Source: Alistipes finegoldii DSM 17242 (GTDB lineage Bacteria; Bacteroidota; Bacteroidia; Bacteroidales; Rikenellaceae). Taken from it: a DNA stretch of 64,000 bases. Below the pieces are notes generated by a model. That model worked only from the letters and a program-made list of their open reading frames with translations, did not search any database and was not told the DNA's origin. The DNA lies in the NCBI RefSeq assembly GCF_000265365.1, contig NC_018011.1:1736001-1800000 (forward strand), given 5' to 3'. Position numbers and translations under genes: made by a program. Shown one piece after another: positions 25,694 to 33,813 of the stretch. Numbering within the stretch: the first letter of the stretch is position 1; each line of letters starts with the position of its first letter.

Positions 25694-26581
25694 ATGGACG
25701 ATTTCCGACTCAAAGTCTTCATTACGGCGGCCCGGACGCTCAGCTTCACCCGGACGGCCGAACGGCTTTTCATCTCGCAGCCCGCCGTCAGCAAACACAT
25801 CGGCGAGTTGGAATCCCAATATAAGGTACAGCTTTTCATGCGCCGCGGCAGCCGTCTCGAACTGACCGGGGCCGGGGAGACCCTGCTCGCCTGCGCCGAA
25901 CGGCTGGCCGACGACTACCGCCGCATGCAGTACGAAATGAGTCTCTGCGCCGACGCTCCCGTGGGCGAATTGCGGCTGGGGGCCAGCACGACCATCGCCC
26001 AATACCTCCTGCCGCCGATTCTGGCCAGATTTACGACGCGCTTTCCGGGCGTTCGGGTCGCGATGATGTCGGGCAACAGCGATCAGGTCGAGCAGGCGCT
26101 CGGCGGGCACGGCATCGACTTGGGAATGGTCGAGAGCCTGAGCCGCCGTCAGGGGCTGCACTATACGGTTTTCGCTCCCGACGAGCTGGTGCTGGTGGCC
26201 CGCACGGGCGGTCCCTATTCGCGGACCGAGTCGATAACGGCCGATGAGCTGCGCGAAATTCCGCTCGTGTTGCGCGAGGGCGGATCGGGAACGCTCGAAG
26301 TCATCAAGGCGGCGCTGGGACGCGCGGGCATCCGCATTCCGCAGCTCAACGTGGTCATGCGGCTGGGCTCGACCGAGGGGATCAAGGCTTTCGTCCGCAA
26401 CAGCGACGCCATGGCCATCGTTTCGGTGATCTCGGTCGTGGACGAGCTGCGCAGCGGCGTGCTGCGGATCATCGACCTCGAAGACCTTCCCCTGCGGCGC
26501 GATTTCGCGTTCGTGCACGTCGAAGCCGAGCCGTCGGCTCTCGTCCGGCAGTTCATCGAGTTCGCAAGGGCCGACCGTTGA
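25694..26581 (+). CDS. LysR-family transcriptional regulator
   Basis: 295 residues. The N-terminal winged helix-turn-helix (FITAARTLSFTRTAERLFIS, then QPAVSKHIGELE) is typical, and the C-terminal periplasmic-binding-like effector domain begins at about residue 90 (VGELRLGASTTIAQYLLPPI). It is followed on the same strand by a YeiH-family exporter; in many bacteria a LysR of the CysB/YeiE type controls yeiH, so a sulfur-compound effector is plausible (inference). An inverted repeat (ATAAC-N5-GTTAT, 26797-26811) between the two genes is a candidate binding site. Confidence 0.9.
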   Translation: MDDFRLKVFITAARTLSFTRTAERLFISQPAVSKHIGELESQYKVQLFMRRGSRLELTGAGETLLACAERLADDYRRMQYEMSLCADAPVGELRLGASTTIAQYLLPPILARFTTRFPGVRVAMMSGNSDQVEQALGGHGIDLGMVESLSRRQGLHYTVFAPDELVLVARTGGPYSRTESITADELREIPLVLREGGSGTLEVIKAALGRAGIRIPQLNVVMRLGSTEGIKAFVRNSDAMAIVSVISVVDELRSGVLRIIDLEDLPLRRDFAFVHVEAEPSALVRQFIEFARADR

Positions 26582-26796
26582 CCGGGCGGGCTTTCTGGCG
26601 CAGCCTCGACGAGCGTATTTGCCATGATTCCTTCGCCGTTTCTGCTGTCATTTCTGCCGCGTTTCCGCAGCCGCTGTTTCTGCCGCTGTTTCTGCCGCCG
26701 TTCCCGCCGTGCTCGCGTTGCGGTTCCGGGCTTCGCTTCCTCCCTTCTTTGTGCCGCCGCTTTCGGGGGACGATCTGTCCGCTTGTTTTTTTCAGT

Positions 26797-26811
26797 ATAA
26801 CTTTTTGTTAT
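26797..26811. promoter_or_regulatory. Candidate LysR operator upstream of yeiH
   Basis: ATAAC-TTTTT-GTTAT is a perfect inverted repeat with the T-N11-A geometry of LysR boxes, about 100 bp before the yeiH ATG. The remaining 330-bp gap is T/C-rich with recurring TTTCTGCCGC motifs (about 26,638-26,700), and a weak -7-like GACCTTTG near 26,854. Confidence 0.5.
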
Positions 26812-26911
26812 GGCATATAATGATTTCTTGTTTCATATTCCGCTAAAAGATGCGACCTTTGCCGGCGGAATAAAGAAAAAGTTATAGTGACCATTTTAAA
26901 AATACAAGCAT

Positions 26912-27979
26912 ATGCTGGAAAAAGGTAACAGGGCGAACACCCTGCACGGAATTCTGCTGATCGCGCTGTTTTCGTTCGCGGCCTTCTACATCGCCGGCTT
27001 TCCCATCGTAAAAAGATTGTCGTTCAGTCCGCTGATCGTGGGCATCGTGCTGGGTATGCTCTACGCCAACAGCCTTCGCAACAAACTGCCCGAAACGTGG
27101 GTCCCCGGCATCAAGTTCTGCACCAAGCAGCTGCTGCGCTGGGGCATCGTCCTGTACGGATTCCGCCTGACGCTGACCGAAGTGGCGGCTGTCGGCATTC
27201 CGGCCGTCGCCGTCGATCTGGTCATCGTGACGGTCACCATTTTCGGGGGAGTCCTGCTGGGCCGTCTCTTGAAGATCGACCGCGATACGGCGCTGATGAC
27301 CTCGACGGGCAGCGCCATCTGCGGCGCGGCCGCCGTGCTGGGCGCCGAACCGGTCGTGAAGTGCGAGGGTTACAAGACCGCCATCGCCGTCTCCACGGTC
27401 GTGATTTTCGGAACCCTCTCGATGTTCCTCTATCCGCTGATGTTCCGGATGGGGCTGCTCGATGGACTTACGGACACGGGCGTGGCCGTCTACACGGGCA
27501 GTACGCTGCATGAAGTGGCTCATGTGGCCGGAGCCGGCAATGCGATGGACCCGACCGATGCGCTGGGAATCGCGGGGACGGCCACGATTACCAAGATGAT
27601 CCGCGTGATGATGCTCGCGCCGGTGCTGGTCGTCATGGGCTTCGTGCTGGGCCGCCGGAAGAGTTCCGGAGCCTGCAGGGAGAAGAGCAAGATCGCCGTG
27701 CCGTGGTTCGCCTTCGGATTTATCGGGATCATCTGCCTCAATTCGCTGCTGCAATACCTGTTCGGCGTGGAGAGCGTCCGCGAGATTCCGCTCAACGGCG
27801 CGATCGAATACGCCGATACCTTCCTGCTGACGATGGCCATGACGGCGCTGGGCACCGAGACGAGTATCGACAAGTTCCGGCAGGCCGGGGCGAAGCCCTT
27901 CGTCTTGGCGGGCCTGCTGTATGTCTGGCTGGTGGCGGGCGGTTATTTCGTCACCAAATATCTGGTCGGAATCTTGTAA
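26912..27979 (+). CDS. YeiH/UPF0324 family putative sulfate exporter
   Basis: 355 residues, strongly hydrophobic with about ten membrane helices. Family-typical segments are LSFSPLIVGIVLGMLYANSL, LLRWGIVLYGFRLTLTEV, TSTGSAICGAAAVLGAEPVV and TGVAVYTGSTLHEVAHVAGA, then TITKMIRVMMLAPVLV. The PSE (putative sulfate exporter) family sits in the inner membrane; transport has been suggested for sulfate or sulfonate-derived products but is not firmly shown. The adjacent LysR gene upstream suggests inducible expression. It converges on the GNAT gene with only 24 bp between the stops. Confidence 0.9.
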   Translation: MLEKGNRANTLHGILLIALFSFAAFYIAGFPIVKRLSFSPLIVGIVLGMLYANSLRNKLPETWVPGIKFCTKQLLRWGIVLYGFRLTLTEVAAVGIPAVAVDLVIVTVTIFGGVLLGRLLKIDRDTALMTSTGSAICGAAAVLGAEPVVKCEGYKTAIAVSTVVIFGTLSMFLYPLMFRMGLLDGLTDTGVAVYTGSTLHEVAHVAGAGNAMDPTDALGIAGTATITKMIRVMMLAPVLVVMGFVLGRRKSSGACREKSKIAVPWFAFGFIGIICLNSLLQYLFGVESVREIPLNGAIEYADTFLLTMAMTALGTETSIDKFRQAGAKPFVLAGLLYVWLVAGGYFVTKYLVGIL

Positions 27980-28003
27980 ACAGGGCTGCCCGGAGTCTCC
28001 GCT

Positions 28004-28573
28004 TTACGGTAATTTCGGCAGCGTGGGGGCTTCGTGCTCCGAATAGCCGAGCACCGTCTCCCGTACGAAGTCCGCGAAGCCGCGGGCTTCGTCGTATGTA
28101 AGGGGGCCGGGATAGCTCATCAGGATCAGCTGATGGGGCGTGAAGGGTTTGCGGAACGAAGGGTGGATGTACTCGTAGGGGTTGGCGACGAAGCCCAGCC
28201 GTTCGTAGAAGTGCCGGCGGCGGATCGAGATGTCGTCCACCGGCGGGTCGATCTCCAGAATGACGCGGCCGACCTTCCGGCAGAATGCCGTGAGCGCCTT
28301 CGAACCCATGTTTTGACCGCGCAGGGCGGGCGAAACGGCGAGATGCTCGACGTAGCGGTACGCTCCGGCGTTCCAGTGGAACAGAATGCCGATGAACTCT
28401 TCGCCGCGCCAGATGCCGTCGGCTTCGAAGCGCGGATCGCCGAACGCCCGGTCGTACCCTTGCGCGTTCCAGCGTTCGCAGCGGGGGAACGACTCTTCGT
28501 AAAGGTCCCACGCTTCGGCCCAGCCTTTGTCCGAACGGGATTCGAAAGGTATGAATTGCAGCTCCTGTGTCAT
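28004..28573 (-). CDS. GNAT family N-acetyltransferase
   Basis: 189 residues. The acetyl-CoA binding motif A is YVEHLAVSPALRGQNMGSKA, followed by VILEIDPP and the motif B-like RRHFYERLGFVANPYEYIHP. This fold transfers acetyl groups to small molecules or protein amines; the substrate is unknown. ATG at 28573 (MTQELQFIPF) was chosen; the longer open frame upstream reads through the 11-bp repeat array and is not coding. A near-consensus TATCTTGC lies about 20-30 bp upstream. Confidence 0.88.
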   Translation of the reverse strand: MTQELQFIPFESRSDKGWAEAWDLYEESFPRCERWNAQGYDRAFGDPRFEADGIWRGEEFIGILFHWNAGAYRYVEHLAVSPALRGQNMGSKALTAFCRKVGRVILEIDPPVDDISIRRRHFYERLGFVANPYEYIHPSFRKPFTPHQLILMSYPGPLTYDEARGFADFVRETVLGYSEHEAPTLPKLP

Positions 28574-28621
28574 TGTCGTCGTAATTTTGCGCAAGATAGT
28601 GCAAATTCCGCGCATTGCCAA

Positions 28622-28687
28622 CTCCTGCGGCTCTCCTGCGGCTCTCCTGCGGCTCTCCTGCGGCTCTCCTGCGGCTCTCCTGCGGCT
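28622..28687. repeat. Six perfect 11-bp tandem repeats (CTCCTGCGGCT)
   Basis: Six identical 11-bp units run from 28622 to 28687, within the 209-bp gap between the GNAT start and the lipocalin-like gene terminator. The count is likely variable between strains. The minus strand reads AGCCGCAGGAG, so each unit contains an AGGAG. Confidence 0.92.
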
Positions 28688-28719
28688 CTTCGCGGGCGTT
28701 CCGGACGGCCGAGACGACG

Positions 28720-28747
28720 AAAAAGGGATGCCCGGTCCGGACATCCC
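28720..28747 (-). terminator. Terminator of the nine-gene SusCD/protease operon
   Basis: On the minus strand GGGATG-T-CCGG / CCGG-G-CATCCC forms a hairpin (28747-28725) followed by TTTTT. It lies 35 bp beyond the last stop at 28783. Confidence 0.78.
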
Positions 28748-28782
28748 TTCCGGCGCCTTCCGGCGCGAACTTTTTATTTCCT

Positions 28783-29244
28783 TTATTCTTCGGTTTTTCC
28801 TCCGGTGACTTCGTCCGGAATGCCGTCGCAGCGCACGAAGACCTGCACGTCCGAGCGGTCGTCCTTGGCCGTCCAGACCATCGAGGTCTCGGTGAAGTCG
28901 GTCACGATGTAGCGGTGCGCCCAGTCGCCTGCGCCGTAGTCGTAGCTGCCGCGGATGACCGCACCCAGCTCCGCGTCGTTGTCGATGACGAAGCGGCCCG
29001 TCAGCTTGCGGGTGCCGAAGCTGTCGAGGTTCTGGTACATGACGTACTTGGCGTCCTTGCGGATGAATTCGATGTAGACGAAGCTGCCTTCGGCGAGCGG
29101 CGCGCCGTTCCATTCGGCCAGCTGCCACGTACCCGCGATGTTGTTGTTGGTCACCTCCAGCGGAGTTACGTACATGTCGTCGTCGCAGGCGCCCAGCAGC
29201 GCGAGGGCCGACAAAAGGGCCGCAAATCTCAAAAATCTTTTCAT
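28783..29244 (-). CDS. Small lipocalin-like lipoprotein
   Basis: 153 residues with lipobox GAC-DDDMY, the acidic stretch that marks surface lipoproteins in Bacteroidetes. The mature part has the lipocalin-like start NNIAGTWQLAEWNGAPL, then alternating strands (FVYIEFIRKDAKYVMYQNL, TGRFVIDNDAELGAVIRGSY) ending near TSMVWTAKDDRSDVQVFVRC. A small eight-stranded barrel that binds a hydrophobic ligand or peptide is likely, but the function is unknown. It is last in the nine-gene operon, 23 bp after the DUF1573 gene, with a terminator just beyond. Confidence 0.72.
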   Translation of the reverse strand: MKRFLRFAALLSALALLGACDDDMYVTPLEVTNNNIAGTWQLAEWNGAPLAEGSFVYIEFIRKDAKYVMYQNLDSFGTRKLTGRFVIDNDAELGAVIRGSYDYGAGDWAHRYIVTDFTETSMVWTAKDDRSDVQVFVRCDGIPDEVTGGKTEE

Positions 29245-29267
29245 ATGACTTGTTTTTATCCTGTTTC

Positions 29268-30083
29268 TTATTCTGTTTCCCCGAACTCGATCCACAGCAT
29301 GCGCTGACTCGGCGGCACGTCCGGTCCCCCGATCGGCAGGGGAGTCCGCCGGAGCGGCTGCGGGGCTTTGGCCGGGTCGAAGCGGACGACCAGATCGCCT
29401 TTTGCGCCGGGTGCGAGCGTCGCCGGTTCGCAGGCGAAGCTCAGGCCGGTGGCCGCGAATCCTTCGTCGCAGACCGGGGTGAGCGGTTTGTCGCCCGCAT
29501 TCAGGCACTCGATACGCTCGCTCTGCACCTTGTCCGTGCGGCCGAAGCGGACGGTCCGCTGCTTGAGCCGCAGCGCGCCCATCGCATGGGGATAGTCGTC
29601 GTCCGTGCGCACCGAGGCCGTGACTGCGCCCCGGAGGCTGAGGATCGCCGTAGGCTCCTTGTCCGAGAGCTGGGTGTAGACGAAAATCCGCCTGTCGAAA
29701 ACCCCCGGATGTCCCTTGGGGCGGTAGGTCACCGTCACGGCGCCTTCGCCGCCCGGTGCGACGGGCTTTTTGTCCCAGCTCGCCGCGGCGCAGCCGCAGG
29801 TGGTCTGCACGCGGGTGACGACCAGCGGCTTGCCGCCCGTATTCCGCCACCGGAAGGTGTAGACCGGGGGGACGTCGTCCTCGCCGATATGCCCGGCGTC
29901 GATCAGCGTGCGTTCGAAACGCATCGCTTCGGCTCCTCCCGCGGCCGTGGCCGGATGGGCCAGACTGTCGAGTTTGGCGCGCGGGACGATGCGGATCTGG
30001 GCGCGGAGCGGCGCGGCGGCGAGAGCCGCCCATAACGCTCCGCAGCAGAGAAGCATGCGTGTTATCGTCGCTGTGTTGCGCAT
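29268..30083 (-). CDS. DUF1573 (Ig-like) secreted protein
   Basis: 271 residues with a signal peptide (LLCCGALWAALAAAPLRAQ). The DUF1573 core is clear: TFRWRNTGGKPLVVTRVQTT, CGCAAASWDKKPVAPGGEGA and VTVTYRPKGHPGVFDRRIFV. A second Ig-like unit follows (AGDKPLTPVCDEGF). DUF1573 domains are beta-sandwich modules common in Bacteroidetes exported proteins, without an established activity. It begins 10 bp after the subtilase stop, so it belongs to the same operon and may be periplasmic, since there is no lipobox. Confidence 0.82.
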   Translation of the reverse strand: MRNTATITRMLLCCGALWAALAAAPLRAQIRIVPRAKLDSLAHPATAAGGAEAMRFERTLIDAGHIGEDDVPPVYTFRWRNTGGKPLVVTRVQTTCGCAAASWDKKPVAPGGEGAVTVTYRPKGHPGVFDRRIFVYTQLSDKEPTAILSLRGAVTASVRTDDDYPHAMGALRLKQRTVRFGRTDKVQSERIECLNAGDKPLTPVCDEGFAATGLSFACEPATLAPGAKGDLVVRFDPAKAPQPLRRTPLPIGGPDVPPSQRMLWIEFGETE

Positions 30084-30093
30084 CGTTGCGGGT

Positions 30094-32142
30094 TTAGAGC
30101 CAGCCGTTGCCGTTCGCGACCTTGCGCACCGTGATGTTGAAGGTGTGCGTCTCGTTGCCGCTCGACGTGATGCTGGCCTTGGTCATGCCGCTCCTGAGTC
30201 CCTTGACCGTCAGTTTCCGGCCCTCGACGGAGGCCGTTGCGACCGTCGTGTCGGAGATCGAGACCGTATAGGTCATCGTCTCGCCGCCGAGGAAATAGTT
30301 GGCCGGGATGGCCGTCACTTCGCCGCCGAGGTTGATGTAGAGGTTGGGGAACGACACCTGCGTGCCGTTGCCGGCAACGGCGTTGAGCAGTTTGGCGGCG
30401 TTCGCCTGACCGACGCCCATCTGTCCGCGGTAGTTGGATTTGTTGAGCTGCATGGGCTGGTTCAGACCCACGTCGGCGACGTAGCGGTAGTAGAATTTCA
30501 TGCCGCTCATGTAGTCGTCGATCGGCGTGGTGGTCTCATAAAGCAGGGCCTTGAATTCGTCGGCCGTGAAGTGGCGGCGCAGTTTTGCCGCGTACGACAG
30601 TCCCAGCGCCGCGACGCCCGAAACGTGGGGGCAGGCCATCGAGGTGCCCTCCATGTATCCGTAGCCGCTTTCGCTGACGTTGTAGGGCAGCGTCGAGAGG
30701 ACGCAACCGATCTCGCCGCGCTTGTGGTCGTCGTCGAAGTATTCGTAATAGTAGTCCTGATCGCCGCCCGGAGCCGCTATCGTGGTGCCCGGACCGTAAT
30801 TGGTGTAGACGGCGGGGGTGTAGTCGGCGGCCGTTGCGGAGACGGAGATGCAGAAGTCGGCGGCGCCGGGGAATCCGGCCATGGGGGCGGTTTCGTTGCC
30901 GCCGGCGAAGATCGCCAGACCGCCCTCGATCGGACCGTTGGGCGAGCCTGCGTTATGTATGAAGTACTCCAGCGCCTCCTTTTCGAGCGGCATGCTTTTC
31001 TCCCACTCTTCCTGTGTCTTGAAGCCCGGCTCGCCCCATTCGTAGCTGTTGGCCAGTCCCGAAACGTAGCCCCAGCTGCACTGCAGGATCACGGCGCCGT
31101 TGTCGGCGGCGTATTTGATCGCCTTGACCGTGGCCAGCGCGTTGCTGGCCGTGCTGCCCGAAAAAATCTGGCACGACATGATCTTCGCGCCGGGGATGCT
31201 GCCCCGGCCGCCGGCGATCGAGCTGATGCCGATGCCGTTGTCGTTCTGCGCGGCGATTACGCCCGCCACATGCGTGCCGTGGCCGGTGTCGTTGACGTCG
31301 TCCCATGAGATGACGCCCGTGTTCTTGACGAAGTTGTAGCCGTAGACGTCGCCCTGATAGCCGTTGCCGTCGTTGTCCTTGTGCGAGCGGTAGATTTCGT
31401 TCTCGTTGACCCACATGTTGTTCTTCAGGTCGGGGTGCTCGATCATCACGCCCTCGTCGAGGACGGCCACGACGATCGACTCGTCGCCCGTCGAGAGTTC
31501 CCACGCCTGCTCGCACTGCACGTCGGCGTCCACGATGGATTTCCCGCCGAACATGTTGCCGCGGTTCACGAGGTGCCACTGCTGCGGAAGCAGCAGGTCG
31601 TCGAAGGGATAGGCCGAGGCTTCGCCCGTCCGGGTCGCGCGCTGGTGCTGGATGGCTTCGAGCGTCTTGCGGGAGAGGGGCATCGCCTTTTTCCCGGCGT
31701 TGTAGGCGCGGTGGATGGTGCGGTTGAAGCTGACGTGCTGCACTTCGCCCAGCGCCGAGAGTTTCTCGGCGACCTCGGCGGCGGTGAACTCCTCGCCGAA
31801 GCGGACCACGTACCACAGGTGCAGTTCCGATTCGCGGGTGCGCTCCTCGTTGCGCGGGTCCACGGGGAAGACGCGCTCGATCTCATAACCGCCGACGATG
31901 TCCAGAATCTCATCGACGGAGAGAATGCCCGAACGGGTCGCGGGGCCGCCGCTGCGGGTGATGCCCGCCCGGTCGAGTATGTCGCTTACGTAAGGTGCGA
32001 ATTTCACCAGCACCTCCCCCGATTGGTATTCGGCCGGGACGTCCGGGCCCGGAGCCGGCTCCGGGGCGGACAGCTCCTCTTTGGTACATGCGGTAAATGC
32101 CAGTAAAGCGGTGGCAAGAATGCCGTATAGATAGTTTTTCAT
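30094..32142 (-). CDS. Surface subtilisin-like serine protease (S8), lipoprotein
   Basis: About 682 residues; signal peptide with lipobox FTAC-TKEEL. Residues about 35-145 are a propeptide-like domain (SGEVLVKFAP, IERVFPVD, LGEVQHVSFNRTIHRAYN), followed by the S8 catalytic domain with all key residues: D229 in VVAVLDEGV, H288 in TGHGTHVAGV, the oxyanion N416 in IFAGGNE, and S501 in GTSMACPHVSG. A bacterial Ig-like domain lies at the C-terminus (about 595-680). This is the only hydrolase of the nine-gene SusCD operon, so it probably cleaves protein at the cell surface to feed the transporter (inference). ATG 32148 (two codons earlier) is an alternative start; 2-8 bp separate it from the upstream stop. 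Confidence 0.93.
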   Translation of the reverse strand: MKNYLYGILATALLAFTACTKEELSAPEPAPGPDVPAEYQSGEVLVKFAPYVSDILDRAGITRSGGPATRSGILSVDEILDIVGGYEIERVFPVDPRNEERTRESELHLWYVVRFGEEFTAAEVAEKLSALGEVQHVSFNRTIHRAYNAGKKAMPLSRKTLEAIQHQRATRTGEASAYPFDDLLLPQQWHLVNRGNMFGGKSIVDADVQCEQAWELSTGDESIVVAVLDEGVMIEHPDLKNNMWVNENEIYRSHKDNDGNGYQGDVYGYNFVKNTGVISWDDVNDTGHGTHVAGVIAAQNDNGIGISSIAGGRGSIPGAKIMSCQIFSGSTASNALATVKAIKYAADNGAVILQCSWGYVSGLANSYEWGEPGFKTQEEWEKSMPLEKEALEYFIHNAGSPNGPIEGGLAIFAGGNETAPMAGFPGAADFCISVSATAADYTPAVYTNYGPGTTIAAPGGDQDYYYEYFDDDHKRGEIGCVLSTLPYNVSESGYGYMEGTSMACPHVSGVAALGLSYAAKLRRHFTADEFKALLYETTTPIDDYMSGMKFYYRYVADVGLNQPMQLNKSNYRGQMGVGQANAAKLLNAVAGNGTQVSFPNLYINLGGEVTAIPANYFLGGETMTYTVSISDTTVATASVEGRKLTVKGLRSGMTKASITSSGNETHTFNITVRKVANGNGWL

Positions 32143-32150
32143 CGTCATAA

Positions 32151-33794
32151 TTATTTGGTCGTCTCCTCCTCTTCTTCTTCCGTGCCGGGATCTTTCTTGT
32201 ATCCCTCGTAGAATTCGTAGTAGTAGTTCATGTTGGCGGGTTCGTTGGTGAATCCTGCCAGCGTGCCGGTCGCATCCTTGCCCTCCTGCGTGAACACCAG
32301 CACGCTGGGCACCCACCAGTCGAGCGCCGGGTGGTAGAGCAGCCAGTCGGGCAGTTCGCCGGTCAGGCGGTTGAGGTTGATGGCGAACCGCTTGGTGTGC
32401 GGCATCACCTTCGGGGTGCCGATCAGCGCGCGGGGCAGCGTGTCGGCGTCAATGATGTCCTGTTCGGTGTATTTTTCCCAGTCGTCCATCTTGGGCAGCG
32501 GTCCCTGCAGGTAGTTGACCGAAAGCAACAGCGTGTCGAGGTCCCATTCGATCAGGCGGCGCGGGAATCCCTGTTCTTCGACAAGGCCGCCGTAGTTGGT
32601 TTCGATGGTGTTGCTCAGGTCATAGATGTTCTTGCGCGTGTTGGCGCCCATGTTCAGCGTCCGGAGCTTTGGGAAGTTCGTCGGATTGATCTCTTCGGGA
32701 ATCTTCTGGAAGTTGTTGCTGCTCAGGTCGAGGTATTCGAGATTCTTGAGCGCCGTGAAGTTCTTGTCCAGCGATACCAGACCGTAGGCCGAGATGGTGA
32801 GCCGGCGCAGCTGCGTGAGCTTGGTGATGTACTCGCCGGTGGTGAGGTCCTTGAGGAAGGCGTTGACGTTGCTGTAGAAGCTCAGCTCGTCGGCGGCCGT
32901 CAGGTACTGCACCTCGAAAGGCAGCTCCTCTTTGGTGTTGAACATGAAGAACCGGGCGTATTTCACGCGGCCCTTCTTTTCGGGCGTGTACCCCTCCATG
33001 CCCTCTTCCCAGAGGATCACGTTGTCCCAGTTGTCCATGCGTTCGCCGTTTTCCCAGCTTGCGATGGTTTCGAGCGTACGGGCGATGGCCAGCAGGGCGA
33101 TCGAGTCGCCGCCGCGGGTGTTCTCCTCGATCGGTTCGGCGGCCTGTTGCGTGACCACGAGGTTGTCGTGCCGTGCGAGTTCGACCTCCTTTTTGGAGGT
33201 GAAGGTGACGTCGGCGATGCGGGGGTTGGGCTGCGAATTGATGTTCCAGTTGAAGCGCACGGTCACTTCGCGCGGGCGGATGCCGCGGTCGAATTCGACC
33301 GCCGGCTTCTCGAACTTGAGCCAGTTTTCGGCCGATTCGGGAACCTTGACGTAGAAATCCACGTTGGTCTTTATCTTGACGTCGAAGTGGCGCGTGCCGT
33401 ACGCCGCGTAGTTGGCGACGGTGACCTCCTTGTCGTCGATGCCGATGAGGTAGTCGAAGCCTTTCTGCGAGACGGCGATCTCCTTTTTGACCCAAGTGTT
33501 CTGCTCCATGATGCGGATTACGCCGCGGCGGGGCTGGTCGGTCAGGGCCGAGTCGATGAGTACGCGGCATTCGGTCGTGCCGCGGCCGTTGGCGGGCGAG
33601 ACGGTGATCCACGGTTCGTCGGTGGTGGCGACCCACTCTTTCTCCGCCGACACCCTGACGGTGTGGGTTCCTCCCGTGGCGGGGGCTTCGATGGCGTCGC
33701 TGTCGGTGCCGAATCCGACGGTCTTGGCGGCGTCGGAGCAGCCGCACAATGCGATCGAGCAGAGGATAACCGGTATGTAATTCGTTATTTTCAT
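32151..33794 (-). CDS. BACON-domain and leucine-rich-repeat lipoprotein
   Basis: About 547 residues, lipobox ALCGC-SDAA. Residues about 30-115 and 120-215 are two BACON-type beta-sandwiches (AEKEWVATTDEPWITVSPAN and VDFYVKVPESAENWLKFEKP). The second half carries leucine-rich repeats (LTQLRRLTISAYGLVSLD, LKNLEYLDLSSNNFQKIPEE, LRTLNMGAN) and a Glu-rich tail. LRRs bind proteins, and BACON domains are frequent spacers in surface proteins of Bacteroidetes. An AAGGAG sequence (33804-33809) sits 8 nt before ATG 33794 but only 2 nt before ATG 33800, so 33794 was chosen. It is fourth from last in the SusCD operon. Confidence 0.83.
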   Translation of the reverse strand: MKITNYIPVILCSIALCGCSDAAKTVGFGTDSDAIEAPATGGTHTVRVSAEKEWVATTDEPWITVSPANGRGTTECRVLIDSALTDQPRRGVIRIMEQNTWVKKEIAVSQKGFDYLIGIDDKEVTVANYAAYGTRHFDVKIKTNVDFYVKVPESAENWLKFEKPAVEFDRGIRPREVTVRFNWNINSQPNPRIADVTFTSKKEVELARHDNLVVTQQAAEPIEENTRGGDSIALLAIARTLETIASWENGERMDNWDNVILWEEGMEGYTPEKKGRVKYARFFMFNTKEELPFEVQYLTAADELSFYSNVNAFLKDLTTGEYITKLTQLRRLTISAYGLVSLDKNFTALKNLEYLDLSSNNFQKIPEEINPTNFPKLRTLNMGANTRKNIYDLSNTIETNYGGLVEEQGFPRRLIEWDLDTLLLSVNYLQGPLPKMDDWEKYTEQDIIDADTLPRALIGTPKVMPHTKRFAINLNRLTGELPDWLLYHPALDWWVPSVLVFTQEGKDATGTLAGFTNEPANMNYYYEFYEGYKKDPGTEEEEEETTK

Positions 33795-33813
33795 TGTCAT
33801 TTCTCCTTAGTGG

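Noticed and set aside
28574..29128. N-terminal extension of the GNAT protein (open to 29128)
   Set aside because: It translates the 11-bp repeat array and overlaps another gene; ATG 28573 begins the conserved domain.
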